From assembly GCF_036669915.1 (NCBI RefSeq), contig NC_089321.1:19783770-19847769 (forward strand): 64,000 bases of DNA. The letters run 5' to 3'. The translations under genes were made by a program, and so were the position numbers. This document shows, piece by piece, positions 38,675 through 53,600 of the stretch (position 1 is the stretch's first letter; each line of letters opens with the position of its first letter). The notes under the pieces are model-generated. The model saw nothing but the letters and a program-made list of their open reading frames with translations. It did not search any database and was not told the DNA's origin. The DNA is from Pocillopora verrucosa. Taxonomy: Eukaryota > Cnidaria > Anthozoa > Scleractinia > Pocilloporidae.

Positions 38675-41600
38675 CTACTTTTTTCCCAGTGCCATTTTAC
38701 AGCTTGCTGATATCGTCATTATGAAAGGCCCCTCTTGTCCTGGGTGAAAAGTCGAAGGAATCACATCATATGTGCCCGTGGGCACTTTGGTCAGCTGCTG
38801 AACGTAAAAGCCAGGCCTACGAAAGTAAGAAAAAAAACTCAAATCCATAAAAATTAGCCTCCCGTGCAAAGGCCTCGTTATTCCTCATTTCATAAAACTC
38901 CAAAGGCCTTGCGAAGTAAGAAGTAGCATATACACCTTTGAGGAACAGATTTAAAAGCTTCCGCTAATTTTCCCACATAATCAGAGACAGCCGGTAGATT
39001 TTCGAGTTCATTAAATGTTTCAGGTAGACTCTGAGTACGGGAATCTACATTTACTTACCTGTAGGTTTCAGAGTACGCCTCGTAAATGGGTCTCCCATCC
39101 GAGGCGAGCTCTACAGAACGAAATATGGCTCCAACTGAAAACTGCCTAAATATCGAAGGAAAATAAAAATACAAAAAAACCTTGGTATTACATTCACTTG
39201 AAATGGCGATGAGAAATTTCAAAACTCAAACAGTAGATCAAAACAATTTTAGAGCCGGTCAACGACATGAACTTACTTGGGCCCTCGCAGTTTTAGTAGA
39301 ACTTCAGCAGTTTCTGAGGGTGAAGTTGTCTTGATTTGCAGGCGATACACGGGATTATTGGAATGTGAAGAGAAGTTAGGGCAGCCACCGGCTAATTTTC
39401 CCCTCCATTCACCGGTCACCTTCAAAAAAAACGAAAAAGAGAGGGTGTTTGTCTAATCCAAAGGTTAGTAGATGCGACGACTTAACTTCGAACACTGAAT
39501 TTTAAGAATCAGTGTGCGACGAGAATCAAGATCAGGTTATGGCGTCTGCAGGAACTTACCTGCTTTTCAACTGTGTAGGGGACAGGAACTGGAGATAAAC
39601 GGAATTCAGTTGAAGAAAAAACCTACGATAAATAGAGAAATAATGCACGGTGGTCAACACAGGATTTCAAACTAAACAGACGCACGACAACATGAAATCT
39701 ATTTGAAATCTTACACTGGCAATTTAACCACTGGTTTTCTTCGCAGCAGGATTTTGGGGTGTTACGCGTTCAACGCGCCAAAGACAAGCCTTCAAGAAGC
39801 CAGTCAGAGTTATAGGTAAAGAGATGGTTGTGGAAAGGGCATTTAAGAAAGAAGAACGATACACGATACACGATACACATACCTTCAGCGTGTAGTGAAT
39901 TGTATTTGTTTTTTCATACTGAGAGACAACAAGTGTGAAGCGGTTTGTTCCTTTCGGGGCATTTAGTTTAGCGAGGTAAAATGGACTGTTTATTTTAGTG
40001 CCTTCCAAGAGTGGGTTGTCTGAAGCAAGAAAAAAAAAGTATGTATCCTCTCTCTATTGTTAAAAACAAAATAAAACTAGTCAAAGAATTCTCAGTACTG
40101 TTAACAATTATGACATCTCTGAAATTTTCGGTTATTGCGGGGATAGTCGAAGCCCAAACTAGGAAAAAAGGTTTTGAAAACAAAACAAAGGAAAAAAGAC
40201 TAGATAAATAAAAACGCCGAACAAAAAGCGAAGAAAAATTATTAACACATGCTCGGTTTCCGCGTCAACAACCCCTTCTCTCCTAATTTAAGTAGTATTT
40301 TATATTCTTACATTATTCACTAACCCGGATAAAACACCCTTCCGCCATCTGACTTATACACATGAACGGTTATGAACTCCTTGTTTTCTGCAAAATCATC
40401 CTAAAATATAGCAGATTAACATCAATTCGCTTGCTTCTCGAGATAGAAACCAGAAACCACACTCGTCCGCAAAATATTCTTCTTTGTTATAGACAGATAA
40501 TACATGAAGGGTTCATACACCTGGTTGACTGGCATAGCTGTCAGACTTTTGAGGTATGAAGTTACTGAGAGCGTTGACTGGAGGTTTCGCCCATAGCAAG
40601 TTCGCCCCTTACTAGTTCGTCCTACCTCGCCGAGTACGTAAGGAAATGAGTTAACGATTTGGAGGCGAACTCGTCGTATTTGAACAGCCGACCTCGTCGT
40701 ATTTGAACAGGCGACCTCGTCGTATTTGAACAGGCGACCTCGTCTTAGTGGGGGCGAACTGGTAAGGGGCGAAATTGCAATGGGGCGAAAAATCCATAAA
40801 CCCTTGAAGATATTACTACTGGCTGGGGTGAAAGTCAATTGCCAGCATCCTCTCGCATTTCTTCAAGTTTCTGTGACAATTCACTTAAACCTATCTTTAC
40901 TTCCTGGGGGACATGACGCAGGGCAATGTGAAAGTAAGATGCCTAACCAGAGATGGAAGACCATGAACCGGTCATGGCTCGAACTCAGACCTTTCGACTC
41001 AGAATCCAGCGCGCTAACAAAACCAACATGTCCTCCACGACCCTGGTAGACAATGTGTGTTCCTTTTTCGAAGGTTAGCGAATGAATTTTTAAAGGTGTT
41101 GAAATGTGGCATAACGTGTGAGTGATAGAAGATCGAATCACTCTAAGCTACGCGTTTTTTACATCAAACCGTGATATGGCGAAACCGGTAATCTTCTCTC
41201 GAAGTGTTCACAAAAGGGCAAAAAGTCACTATTATCTATCGCAAGTGTACCTTTTGTGTGATGTGCCGAGTAAGAAGGATCCAGACCACAGTATCTCTGT
41301 CAGAGGAAAGTAACTCCAGTTTGTACTGCGGATTGTCTCCTGTTAAACAAAAGCACTGATAGCACCAATAACAACTCCACACCGATATCCTTACATTCAT
41401 TGTAGCACACGTTGAAAGAGTTTATGAGCAATTTTCCATTGAGTATCGAGAGTAAATTGGGATTGCTGTGGTTTTGCGTAACTTCGCTCCGATTGGCCAA
41501 TAAAACTCGCGCCACTTTCTCTCCCCAGCACTAAAACCAATCGCAACTTGGTCACCCGGGTTTCCCCGCGCTAAGCGCAGTTCACTTGTTTTTTCTTTTA

Positions 41601-44600
41601 GTTCTGATCGGCTCCTTATGAAAATTTTCCTTTCCCGATTGGCTGTTGTGATTACTTTAATTTGGGTTTAACAAAACTTGAACGAAAAGCACTCTATGAT
41701 GTAGTTACACTGCTGGCCTTGTAGTCGCTCCATACAGGAATCCATATTTTTGCCACAATGTTACTGAGGATAACTGATGACATGCACCGGAAAACCAAGT
41801 CACTTTATCCCCGCCATTAAAAAAGTAAATAAGTTACCAGTAACCGCGGGTTGGGCGGCCAAAATACGACCTGACCGTTCGAAAACTATCTTTAAAAATG
41901 TGCTAATAATGTTGACCATGGACGCTGCCACTTTGAAGCTACTCAGTAACCTGGCGGCATGGGCCCAAATGGCTGTTATCACAATCCACGGTTTAAAAAC
42001 CGCCGACTGGGAAAAAGAACCGTAATAAAGTAACTGTTTGTATCAAGTATGCCTTTCTAACGTTCGAGATCAGTTATATCGTGAGAATGCCATACGCGGC
42101 TTTTAAGCGTTCGGTACGCAAAGCTAACGTCCTGTCATGGCCTTTCTCGTATAAATAAACGAAGTAAAAATAAGAGTTAGACGAAGGCCGAGGTCAAGCA
42201 CGCTCTTTTCGCGTTACATCTGACATCATGGACTATCTATTTATATTTGTACGTACAATCAATGAAATCGTTAAGTCAAAAATGCCAGCAGAATATTACT
42301 TAATAACGATCATTTGGTCTAAGCCAGGACACAGATTACCTCCAAAACAGAACTACGCATCATTGATGATTATATTTCACCTCCTACCGAAAGACTTTTA
42401 AACGCGCAGTATTTTCATTATCTCACGGAAATATCAGGCGACTGTTAAAGTCAATAACGAAGCATTCAAGCGAATTTCAATGACCAAAAAAAAATAAAGA
42501 AACAGTGTTTTGTTCACACAGGAAAATCTCTTCATTTCCGCTTCTTCACAGACGACTAATATGAGACAAATATATTATACATCTCTTTCAATCATCTGTT
42601 TCTATTTGTTCAACTTAATTACATCCACTTTGAATTAAATGGTCATCCTGTCAATTTGAAATAGGTACAAATACTACACTGATATACACTTTTTTCAATA
42701 GATCGCAAAGAGGGAAAAAAACTTATTGAAGATGAAAAAGATCTTCGCAGTAATAAAAACTACTTAATAAAAACTACTTAAGCAGTAATGAAAATATCAT
42801 TAATCCGTAGTTCAAATATATGATATTCTTTTATACACAGCGTTCAGAAATTGAAACATAAACATAACTAAAGTGGCGACCCCTGACAATACAGAAAAAT
42901 GTTGAAAATTCTCAAACTTCAAATAGACGATCCGGCACTCTCAAAAGTAAAAAGGCCAAATGGACAATTTGGCTCGAAACAAAAAAATTCGTGGAGTTTG
43001 CTAAAATGCTTTCAAGAGGATGGCAAGCATAAAGGATTTAAAAAAGGTGCAAGCCCATCCTATTGTTTAATGGAAGTTTTCTGCATAAAATAAAGTCTTC
43101 TTTGATACATTTGTCTGTGCTCAGTCGTACGCCTCTCAAAGTGGGTGAAAGCTAAATTGGCGTAATGCTTGATATCACAGAGATCGAAGGTCAAAGAACT
43201 TACCGATATTATAAACGTCTTTCTTGGGTCCTTCAGCAGATGTCCAGGTCCTAGGAGACGAAACAATACCAGTAATTAAGCCTTTCTTACATTTATTAAC
43301 CAAACCGTGTCTATGGCGACCATATCATATTACCTTCAATTTCGCTCTGAAGAAGGGTTGACGCTCGAAACGTCAGCTCAAGAAACTGTACCTAAGTGAA
43401 AAGCATGCAGTAAAATACTAATAAAAAATATCGAGAAACCTTTCACTTAAGTACGTCGACGTTCAAATTTGTTTCTGGTTGAAAAATGTTCAAGTTATAT
43501 AGATTTTTGGTTCATTGTGTGTCAGATAATGGTGAATATTCTGAGAAAAAAGAAAAATCACATTTACATTATCAAGGATTAATTTGGCCCAGAGCATGTA
43601 TAGCCGCCAGAACGAGAAATTCTGTCTCTTGTTGATACTCAGTTCCTATGATTATCTCGGCGTTGAGAGATTTTCTCAGGGAAATTAAGAGTTTTCCCTC
43701 TCAGCAATACCTTTCTTGTTGGTCCAACTTTTTTACGCTTAAAATCACTTTACAGGTATTGTTATTATTTTTGTTGCAAATCAAAGCAAATAAAAGATGC
43801 CGCATGCACGCATACTTATATTTCACACGAGTTAACTAGCAGTTAGCACAGACGCTCGATATTCATGATGGGGTCAGTAGCATTTCTGAAAAATTTTACA
43901 TGAAGATTAGAACACGAGCTAGAATTCCTTTTCAAATAATTTCAGCATGTGCTGGCAGTAAGGCCTGTTACATTAGTGAAACCACTCGCTACATTTGTAC
44001 ACGCAATAATGAGCACCATCTGTCGGACAAGGCTTCACATGTAGACAAGTACTTACAATCTTCCAAGGCTTGTCATAACTCATGCTCAGTAGAGTCTTAA
44101 ACGAATTGATTCTGTTGTCTTAGTTTTTCAAATGAATGTAAACGAGGTCATGTTTATCAAATGGAAAAATCCGACTCAAAACCAACAATTAAAACACTTA
44201 GATCTATCTTTTCCTTATTAGCTTTTTTTTTAAGTCTTATTTTGTCACACATTTATTATTACTAAATTGCTTATTTTTAGTAGTATCATTTTGGTTTTTC
44301 CTTGGTTACTTTAAAATACCATAATTGGTTTTTTGCCATTACATTTTAATCACATAGTTTACGAATATGTATAGCTCAATCTTACGATTAGGCATTTATA
44401 AACGTTTTTGTTAGGATTTGGGCATTTGATATAACATATAAATTATCATAACTAATTTACAAAGAAATGTGTAGCAGCTTGAGGGAGGAAGTCAAAAGGC
44501 CTGAATGACACTTACGAGTGCAGAGAAAAGCGATATTTGAAGAGTTTGGGGTTCCAGTTCATGTAGATCACGTCGAAAAACTGCATAACGCATTCCCAGC

Positions 44601-47600
44601 TGATCCAAAATACTCCTGATGAGAGAGAAACAGAGAAGCATTTAAGGAAAGGGAAAAAATACTACAACATACATCTGATCTGGGTGCCGCCCCTATTTAT
44701 TGAATACAGTCTATAGTATGCATTTTTTTGAGGTTCTAAAACGGCCACTAACCCTGGCTATCCAAATACATGTTGACTTGAGCCATATTGCTACCTAACC
44801 CCACCGAATAACAATAATATTTGTTTGTGAGTTTTTAGTCAGAGAAGGGAAGGGTAGGGAGACGAACCTGACGCCCTCAAGGGGAGGATAAAGGAACGCT
44901 TAATGACATACAATGCTCCACATTTTTACCATTGTCAATCTGTATAGCACTTTTCCTGTCGTAGTTCAAGGCTCTCTGAAGCTCCGGCGTCCAACTAGTT
45001 GAGTCCATTTCGGAGAATTTTCCCTGTTAAATCATAATTACCTGGTTTCAAGAAATGTTGAGACTGTTTAAATATAGGATACGCTTGCCTTTTCCTGCAA
45101 AGCGCATTGAGTGGAGAAAAAGCGATCGAATCTGATCTCAACAGTCAAAGTTGAGATGTCGCTGTCTCAGCCAATCAGGTCTGGAAATTTTCCCGACATT
45201 CTGTTTACAAAAACACTCAACAAATAACTGAGAATGATAAGGTGAGGTGCATACTTTCCATCTCAAATGACTCCAAGGATTTTTGAGTTGAAGAAGACGA
45301 TGTCCCTGCATATAAAAAAAGAAAAAATTAAAACTTGATATTCACGCACTGCTCAAGAAAAGTAAGTCACCCAACAAATAAATCATTCGCTGTAAATGCA
45401 TACTTATCCAACAGACCTTGCTAACAAGGCCTCACTAAAGGACACACCGGCGCTAGAGTAGAATTTCCGTTCAAATCTTTACAATTTTCTCGTTTAATGT
45501 CCTCCTCAAGTTATCTCCAAAACCAAACTTCGTCCTTTGTAATTTTTCATGACAATGCTTTTCAGTGTATTGCGTGAGAAGTTTAAAGAAAGACCAACGT
45601 GCTCTACGTCCTACAACGCGTGGCAATACCAAGGTAACGACAGAAAAAAAGGGAGTGCAGGCATACCTTGACTTTCCTGATGTCTAACAATGCATAGGCA
45701 TGAGTGGGCACAAGTCCCGCTCGGTCAGCCTCGCTTTCGCTCATTGGGCCTGTTGCGACCGTGACGAGACAGTCCCCTGGGACACAAATGAATGATGTGG
45801 TTGGTTACATTTTTTCCATTGCGTCAGATGTAAAAACCCGCAGCCATGTTCAATCGTTTACATCTTTCCAGTATTTAACATTGAAACACTAATCTGGCGA
45901 CAGTTGAGAAGAGTTTGAGTCAGCATGACACAGTTTTGATATAGATATCTTCTTTGAGGATTTGAGGTAATAATTTAGTGTTTTTTCTCACGGTTTCACG
46001 ATTTAAGATGCGATGATCTCCAGATGGGAAACTCAAGCAGACGGGCTTAAAGAAGACGATTTCCCATCTGTGCAAACGACACTTTCGAAAATTGAGATAA
46101 AAATTAATTGAGTCGATTCGGGTCGAAAATTTTAAACTTGATTGATATCAATTGATCGGTCAGATGTAGCCCAAAATGCCTTTTTTCGCAATTGTCTTTT
46201 CTGTCATTCATTCCAAGTCCTCTCCAATTCTGTGCCAGCACTATAATGTAACGGACATTTGACACTAAAAATCAGAAAAAAAGCGGTCACTGTTTCCTGC
46301 ATTTTACCCATACAAGGGTTTGTACAAACAAATATAAGGAAAAGTCTTACCACTTCTCACTCCATTCAAGAGACGATCGAAATGCATACTCTCATTAAAC
46401 GTTGGATTGTTTCGTTTTATCGACATTCTCTCGGGAATCCAGCCTGTAAGAGCGTGTAGGTCAATGCTCTGAAACGAAATAGAAAACTTATCAAAACTTC
46501 AGCAAAAAATCCCTCTCTCTGTACTTCATTGGAAGACCAAACTCAAAGTCTACATTCCTACTCTGAGTCTACTTCCTTAAGAGACGCTTTAGACCACAAG
46601 CGAATCACACTGTGAGTCTGCTAACACACATAAGACAAAATATAGAGATTTAGCCAAGCCTAAAAGCGGAGCTCGCATTTTTTTTCCCGCACGTCTCAAG
46701 GGCACAACGCCTTTCCCGGGCCGGGACTAGAACCCGGGTCGTCCGACTCGGAGCCCAGTACACTGACCACTGGACTACTGGACAAAGCCGTGGCGTTGGC
46801 ATGCCCGCGGTACAGTTGACCACTTAGCTTTCTAAACTCGGAACTTTGAATAATTATATTCCAGGAGGACACTGCAAGAGTGGAGTGACTTGTCTAACAA
46901 CACAACAGAATGACCGGTCGAGAATCGAGCCAGGACCTCTCGACTTGGAGTCCAGCGTATTGACCACTGAGCACTTTGTATATTACTGCGAATTTACTTA
47001 CGGAGTTGGACCCGGGGAAATCGTATCCTCCCATCACCTGTCCAAAACAAAACATTAAATACAAACAAATCATCAAACTCACGGATCACGCAAATCAACT
47101 TCAACAGGCAAAGTCTCCCCCCTTACCCCCTCCATGAGGACATACATGTGCGAGTCCGGTTATCAAAAGTCCAATAAAAGATGTGTTACCACAGGATGGG
47201 TGGGAAGCTGAGATTTTCCCGTAGAGATAAGAAAATGTGAAGTAAACAAAGAAAACGTCAACTACACAGTAGAAGTTAACTTTTGAACGGGAAGTAACCT
47301 ACCTTTAAATAAGCCTTTTCAATAAGACTGACCCACATTTCATTGCGATTGTTGGAGTAGGAGCAGAGCAGTTCTCCATCTCTTCCAACAGGAAGGGTAT
47401 CATCAATAATCACCTGGGAAAAGAAGTAAAGAAATTAAAAATTAAAAAATTAAAGATGAAAAGTTTACGAACTTAGTCATTGAATGAGGAAGGGCGTTAT
47501 TTGTTTTGTCACGAGCGTAAAACGGAAAAATATGTCATACCAACGGGAAACCAACCACACACCGTTGGATTTTAGGGTTCCATACTCTACTGTTGAGCTA

Positions 47601-50600
47601 AAGAGACCTCAGAATTTAAAATTCATCATCTGTTATATTCTATCTATGAACACATTGCTTTCGTCTATACTCATCCAGTGGTATGTAGGAATGTTGTCAC
47701 CTATGAACCTTGCGAACAACTTTCAATGGTATTGCATCAGACCAGGGAAAAAGACAGTGTGGGGTTCGATTCCTAGTGTGGCAATCAGACTTTTCTATTT
47801 TTCTCACGGTAGAGACGAGACAAGTAACAACTTTTTTTCAGGAACAAATCTTATACCATTATCTGCAACAATACGTTAACGAAAGCCAATGGCCTTCAAA
47901 CAGTGAACAGAGCACTGAATTTTTGCAAGTAATTAAGAATGAAAAAATAATGCGTGGATTGTCAAAGATGGCTAAATACATACACCGTAAGTTTACCTTT
48001 CTTGAGACTCCATTGATTCGCAGCTTAATCATGTATTTACCAGATGGATTAATAACTGGTTTTCCCGCGCGATTTTGTGGGTAAATGATACTATTTGGAA
48101 CAAGAATACAGACACCCAGTTCAATTAACGTGAGAAAACGCAAGACACCTGCAAAAATTCTATCATAATTTTCCTTGTAATTGTAACCTCAGTATATTAA
48201 ATAATGTTTCCACTCAAATACTTTTCGATTGAACATCGTGAAAGTAAAACAAAAGCTATCATAACAGCCAATCAAAACGAAGGTAGATCACACAGGGAGC
48301 CAACGAGAACGTAGTAAAATACACTAAACATGCTTCAAGCGCGGGAAACGCGAGTCTTCACCTGGTTATGTGATTTACTTTGGTATCTGATTGGTTGCGA
48401 GGGAGGCGCGAGAATTTTGGACAGAGAGAAAATAAGAATACCTCGGTTGCTCTTCATAAAATTGCTGTATATAAGCATAAGAGATATGCCCTTGTCCCGT
48501 GGTTTGTAGAGTGAACTCAAAATGAAAAAAAGCCAGTCTGAGACCCGCAAGGAGACTAAAAATCACTGGCACACGGTTCTAGTTAGAAATTTCGTAGCAT
48601 AAGCGCCGGCTCTCCAGTCAATCGAGTTAAGTTCTTTCTTGAGCCTTCTCATCGGACTGCACTATTTTAAAAATGGGCGTATCATTAATTTCAATTCAAT
48701 AAGTAGTGATTCATTGAGGCCGCCTTACTGATTTAAATCATATATCGCCCAAACGTGCCAAAAACAAAATGGAAGACGCACCTAAGACTGCTTTGTCTTT
48801 ACGATTTTATGTTATGGAGCAATACTTATGGCGAGCAAGAAAGAAAAGCTTGAGAGAGAATTGAATTTTATCTAAAAAAAAATGGAATTATCTCGTCTCA
48901 TCTTCTCTCCGTCCACTATGGTCTGTTCTATGAACCTAAACCATATATAACAAGTTTGTAACGCCATCTCGCCTTCCGTAATCTTTTCATTCCCAAGAAC
49001 TTATTGGAAAATCTCCTTACTGTCTGCCAGAAAATTTTTATGATGTTAGTTCGGAGAATTTGGTATTGGATCAACTAATAATACCCCAAGTAATATTTGT
49101 CTTCATTCTCATCTTTTGTCTGCTTAATGTTGTATTGATATTGTAAGGATAAAGGGCTAAAAATGAGATAAAGGGCTAAAAAGTAACCTGCACTACAGGC
49201 TATGATACTTTAAAATTACAGTATTACCTTGTAATAAGAGTCTTTTTAAAGTTTCTCTCGTAAGCAGCACTGATCGCCAGCGAGGCCAGAAAAGAGCAAT
49301 CTGACACAATGGTCTGAGAAAAGAGAAGGAAAGAACTTTTTGCTTACAATACGTTTGAATAATTATTGAGACTTTGAGGGTTAATCAAAAACATAACAAA
49401 ATTCTCGATTAGCGTTAGTCACCAGCGGCGTAATGGGAATTCTGGGATTGAGAATGAGAATGGGGAATTTTTTAGTGGTGGACATTACATGAAGTGGCTC
49501 TTCTTGTCCACTGTTTCCACGTAAAAATGAAATTTAGAATGTTTATTGATGCGGAAGGAGCAAACCCGGAGGACCCCCCATGTGACGTCAGGTCCGGGAA
49601 TCGACCCCTGGCCACAGTGGTGGGAGGCGAACACTCTCACTACCACGGCATCCATGCTCCCCAAGCGGACAGTAAGCATCATTTCCTCTCGCTGTGGTAT
49701 AGATTATTGCGTTCAATTATTTTTGTGGTGGAAGATAAATGTTTTTTTTTTTGTTTTTTTTTTCAATTTAGTAAAGACCATGTTCAAACGTTGGGCATTT
49801 GTTTTGTTTTATTTTGTTTTGTTTGTTTTCTTTAATTCGTCATAGTTTCCATTCATTGGTGGGAAGACTATGTGTCGTCCATTTCTGTGTGTAATCAGTC
49901 TTAAGTTTTATTTCTGGCGACCACTTCATGATTTTAGGTAGTCAAATGACGACTTTGAAAATATTCGAGCTTGAACTGTTGTTTGACGTAATTTGGCGTT
50001 AAATTGTTGGGAATGTATGACCTTTTAAAATCTAAGATTAAGATTTGCGTTTCAGATGATTTTACAGCGTTTTTTTTTCTCAGTATTCATAATAATTTAC
50101 CTGTTTGATACTGAAGCTTGATATAGCATAAATCATTTCTGGGTTTTCACACAACTCTGTTGGCCTGACAAAGAATTTAAAGTTACAGTCACGATAACGA
50201 AGTGATATGGGAAATGTTAAGCATGTTAATGCTGATTTCATGTTTGGAAATTTAGCTCTACTTCGGACAAGTATCTATTCAGTAGATATGAATTTAAGTG
50301 ATATGTAATGTTGATATATTGGACATACCTTAACCATTTAGTAAAGCGAGCTTTCTGTTTCTGTGACAGGGCAAGCTGACCATCTTTATCACTACAGTAA
50401 CAAATGTTAAGATACATTATTAAAATGTGAGAATGTGAGTAGATATGTGTTCATTGATTCAAAGCTTCAACACCACCCATGGGCAACCCCCTTTCCCACC
50501 CCACACTTGAACTTTAAAAGATTGTTTGTTCAAATTCCCACCCCTAGGGCCAAAATCAAAATTAGCAACCACAACTTTCTACTCCAAGCTTTAAAACCTA

Positions 50601-53600
50601 CACCTTATTTTAGACCTTTTCTTCTGAGCTATTCACTCACAAAAGTGAACTTTTTATCTTTAAATACCTCCATATTAAGAAATAAAACACCTACATTCTG
50701 CTAGAAAGACTTAGCACTTCTTATTCAAATTTCTCACCCCAGAGAGGCAAGGTTTAAACCCCCCCCCTTCATGGACAACGGTAAAATGACCATTGGTGGA
50801 AGAAATGTTGAAGGCTCCTACTGCTGGAGCTTTCTTGAATCTCTGAAGTACAAAAGGACAAGGAACACTTTTACCCCCACCCCCTCCCTGACAGCATGCT
50901 TAGCCATTATAAGTCTCCTCCAGCCCTGAAATTTGCCAACTTTCTCTAACGGTTTGCCAGTACCTGTTCATACTTCTGAGAAAAGAGACTACTTCTGAGA
51001 GCAAAGTGTCTTGCTCAAGATGAACACATAACCAAAGCCAAAGTTTACACTTGCACCTCTCAATTGAGAAATGTCTCCACTCTAGGCAAGCCCATCCAGC
51101 TGGATTCAGTGTCTTACTTCTCCCTGCATGGATGAGATCACAGCCCCTCCCACCAGCATGAGAGTTAAGCACCTTGCCCAAGAATGCAAGACAATGACCC
51201 AGTCTAGTTGCAAACCCAGAGTCCAGGGCCAGGTTGTTCAAAGCTAGGTTAGGGTAACCAAGGGTTTGTGTTAGACCTGATTTCAAATTTGAAAGTTTTT
51301 GAAGAAAATCCAGTGTAATTCTTTCTGTCTTCAATCTGATAATGGCATGCTTTAAAAAGAAAAGGAAAAATTGCCTCAATAGAGGCTTTTGAACAGTAGT
51401 AAAACCTGGATTCAAATTTAACCCTTGGTCAGCACTAATCAGCCTTTGAACAACTGGCACCAGTAGATCAACTGTTAGGCCATCACTGTGATCTCCAAGA
51501 CAAGAGACAATGTTTTAATTTGGATTAAAGGTCTAAACATTAGGTTACCATACCACATCTTCCATAGTTAATAGTATACAACTAAAAAACCTCTTGTCAC
51601 ATTATTTACTGTATCAAAATTGACAATGTGTACACATTACCTATAACAGTCAGGATAAGCAAATCTTTCTTTCAGGTCAATATCCAGCCAGGGAGGGTAC
51701 AGCTTACCATTTATATAAGAAGTTCTCCTGAGAAAAGTATAAACACATTCTCACTCAAAATTTACATTGCTACACTGTGTATGATGCTGACAGTCAAAGT
51801 TTTCCAGTTTGCAATACTGGCATACCTGTACTCCAAATGAATGCATACAGTATATATTGGTAAAAGAAAAATCAAAAGCATAAAGTTCTTAATATTCAAA
51901 TATTAAATCCTCAAGTAAGATCATTTGAACATGTTTAACTTCAGGCAGATAGTTGAAATAAACTCTAGTTACATGTAAAATCATCTCAATGCTTCTCAAT
52001 TTCAGAAGAACAATTTTTTCATGCCTTAAGCTTGAAACAAGGAAACAAACTCTTTGAATTTTCATAGTAAGAGTTATAGACAAATGTGTCCATCCAGTTA
52101 AAATTCTGTAACAAAATTCCTAATTTTGAACATTGCAAGCCAATTTATTTTGATTTTCTATTTTTTTATATTCCATAAGGTAAGAAAAGGAAAAAGAAAA
52201 CTCATCTGAAAGACATCAAGCTATGAAAATGTTGCACCACAACATATACAAATGCAGGTAATATTGTTGCATCTCATCTTCACTCAAAATAGCAATAAAA
52301 AAGGGTTAAAAATAAAGATGCAACAAAGATGTCTTACTTTAAAACTTCCAATTCCTTGACTGTGAGATGAGGTCTCTTGTCCCCAGTGCTTGTTCCAGGG
52401 GTTGATTCTCCAGACGACATTAAGGAAAGGTCCTTCACACCTCTAGTGATTGTCATTGAATCTGACCCAGCGCTTTCGGGCTTAGAACTTAATGTTGCCT
52501 TAATTGCCTCAGCTCTGAGAATAGAGGATTAAAAGTCTGTGTAATTTCTTTAGTATACTTTATATACCCAACGTATTCTGGAGAATCTGCACAATTCATC
52601 CCTTGTCAAACTTCATCATCCGGATTGAAAGACTAAAGAATGAGGGTTGTACATTGGTTGGCCATTACCACATAAAAATATCAAAAACTATTTTATGTGC
52701 AAGTACAATATATACATGTAATGTAGGAGAGATTTTAAAGTTCAATGAAAATGAACCCTTCACACCCTAACATCAGCATTCATATTCTCCATACTGATCT
52801 CTTTACATTTACAAGGTGCTGAAAAAGAGAATTTGTTTAACAATCAAGAATTTTCTTTAGTTGTTGATCATTTCCTTTGTTCTCATGACATCAATGCATG
52901 ATTCAGTGGTGATATTGTAAGGAGAAAATTAATTAGATGCTAGTCACTAGATATCAATATCTTTATCTTGCTTGTAATTTGCCAAATCTGAAACCGTTTA
53001 CCTCTCTATTGCTTGCTTGGCAAGACCATGGAGTTTTTTCTTTAAATTATCACTATCTGGTAGACTGCTGCTCTACAAATGAAAAGGCAATAATACATAA
53101 TGCAAATTACATTGTACATAAAACAAGAATTTAAAGGACGTACTACATGATGGGCATTGTGCTTAACCCTTTAACTCCCAAGATCTCATTAGTAATTCTC
53201 CTTACTGTCTGCCAAATGATTCTCATTATGTTAGTTTGGAGAATTTGGTATTGGATCAATTATCACTCCCATAATTGATATTTTTCTTTATTCTCATCAC
53301 TTGTCTGCATGATATTGTATAGATGTAGTAAGGACAAATTCTGTCTTGGTCACTCACAGGAGTTTAAGGGTATTCATTTGGATATATGGGACAGGAAGAC
53401 AGAAGTTACAGGAATCACTGCAAGACAGAAAAGCTTATTAAGTAAAGCAAAGATTTTGCAAAGCACCCCTGCCAAAAAGGCTATGGGAAAAAGCTTAATG
53501 TCTTCAGAAAAAAAGGTCATCGCCAATTAGCTTAATTACATTGTAAATAAGCTAGTAGAAATTATAATACTTGTGGCAACAGTGAAAACAGTAAGTGCTA

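Noticed and set aside
40667..40745. Regular 23-base repeats that could suggest a CRISPR-like array
   Set aside because: The units are directly abutting without spacers, inside a eukaryotic MITE in an intron.
41777..42025. 82-codon plus frame and its 60-codon antisense partner in a calpain-7 intron
   Set aside because: No domain and no link to the surrounding exons; probably part of a dispersed repeat.
46690..46800. tRNA-like sequence with A and B boxes
   Set aside because: The acceptor stem does not close and a SINE tail follows; a SINE, not a tRNA gene.
50900..51460. 186-codon open frame on the minus strand, the longest after the GPCR
   Set aside because: It runs through a SINE-like block and the inverted ends of a MITE (51225-51463) and has no domain; it lies in a calpain-7 intron.
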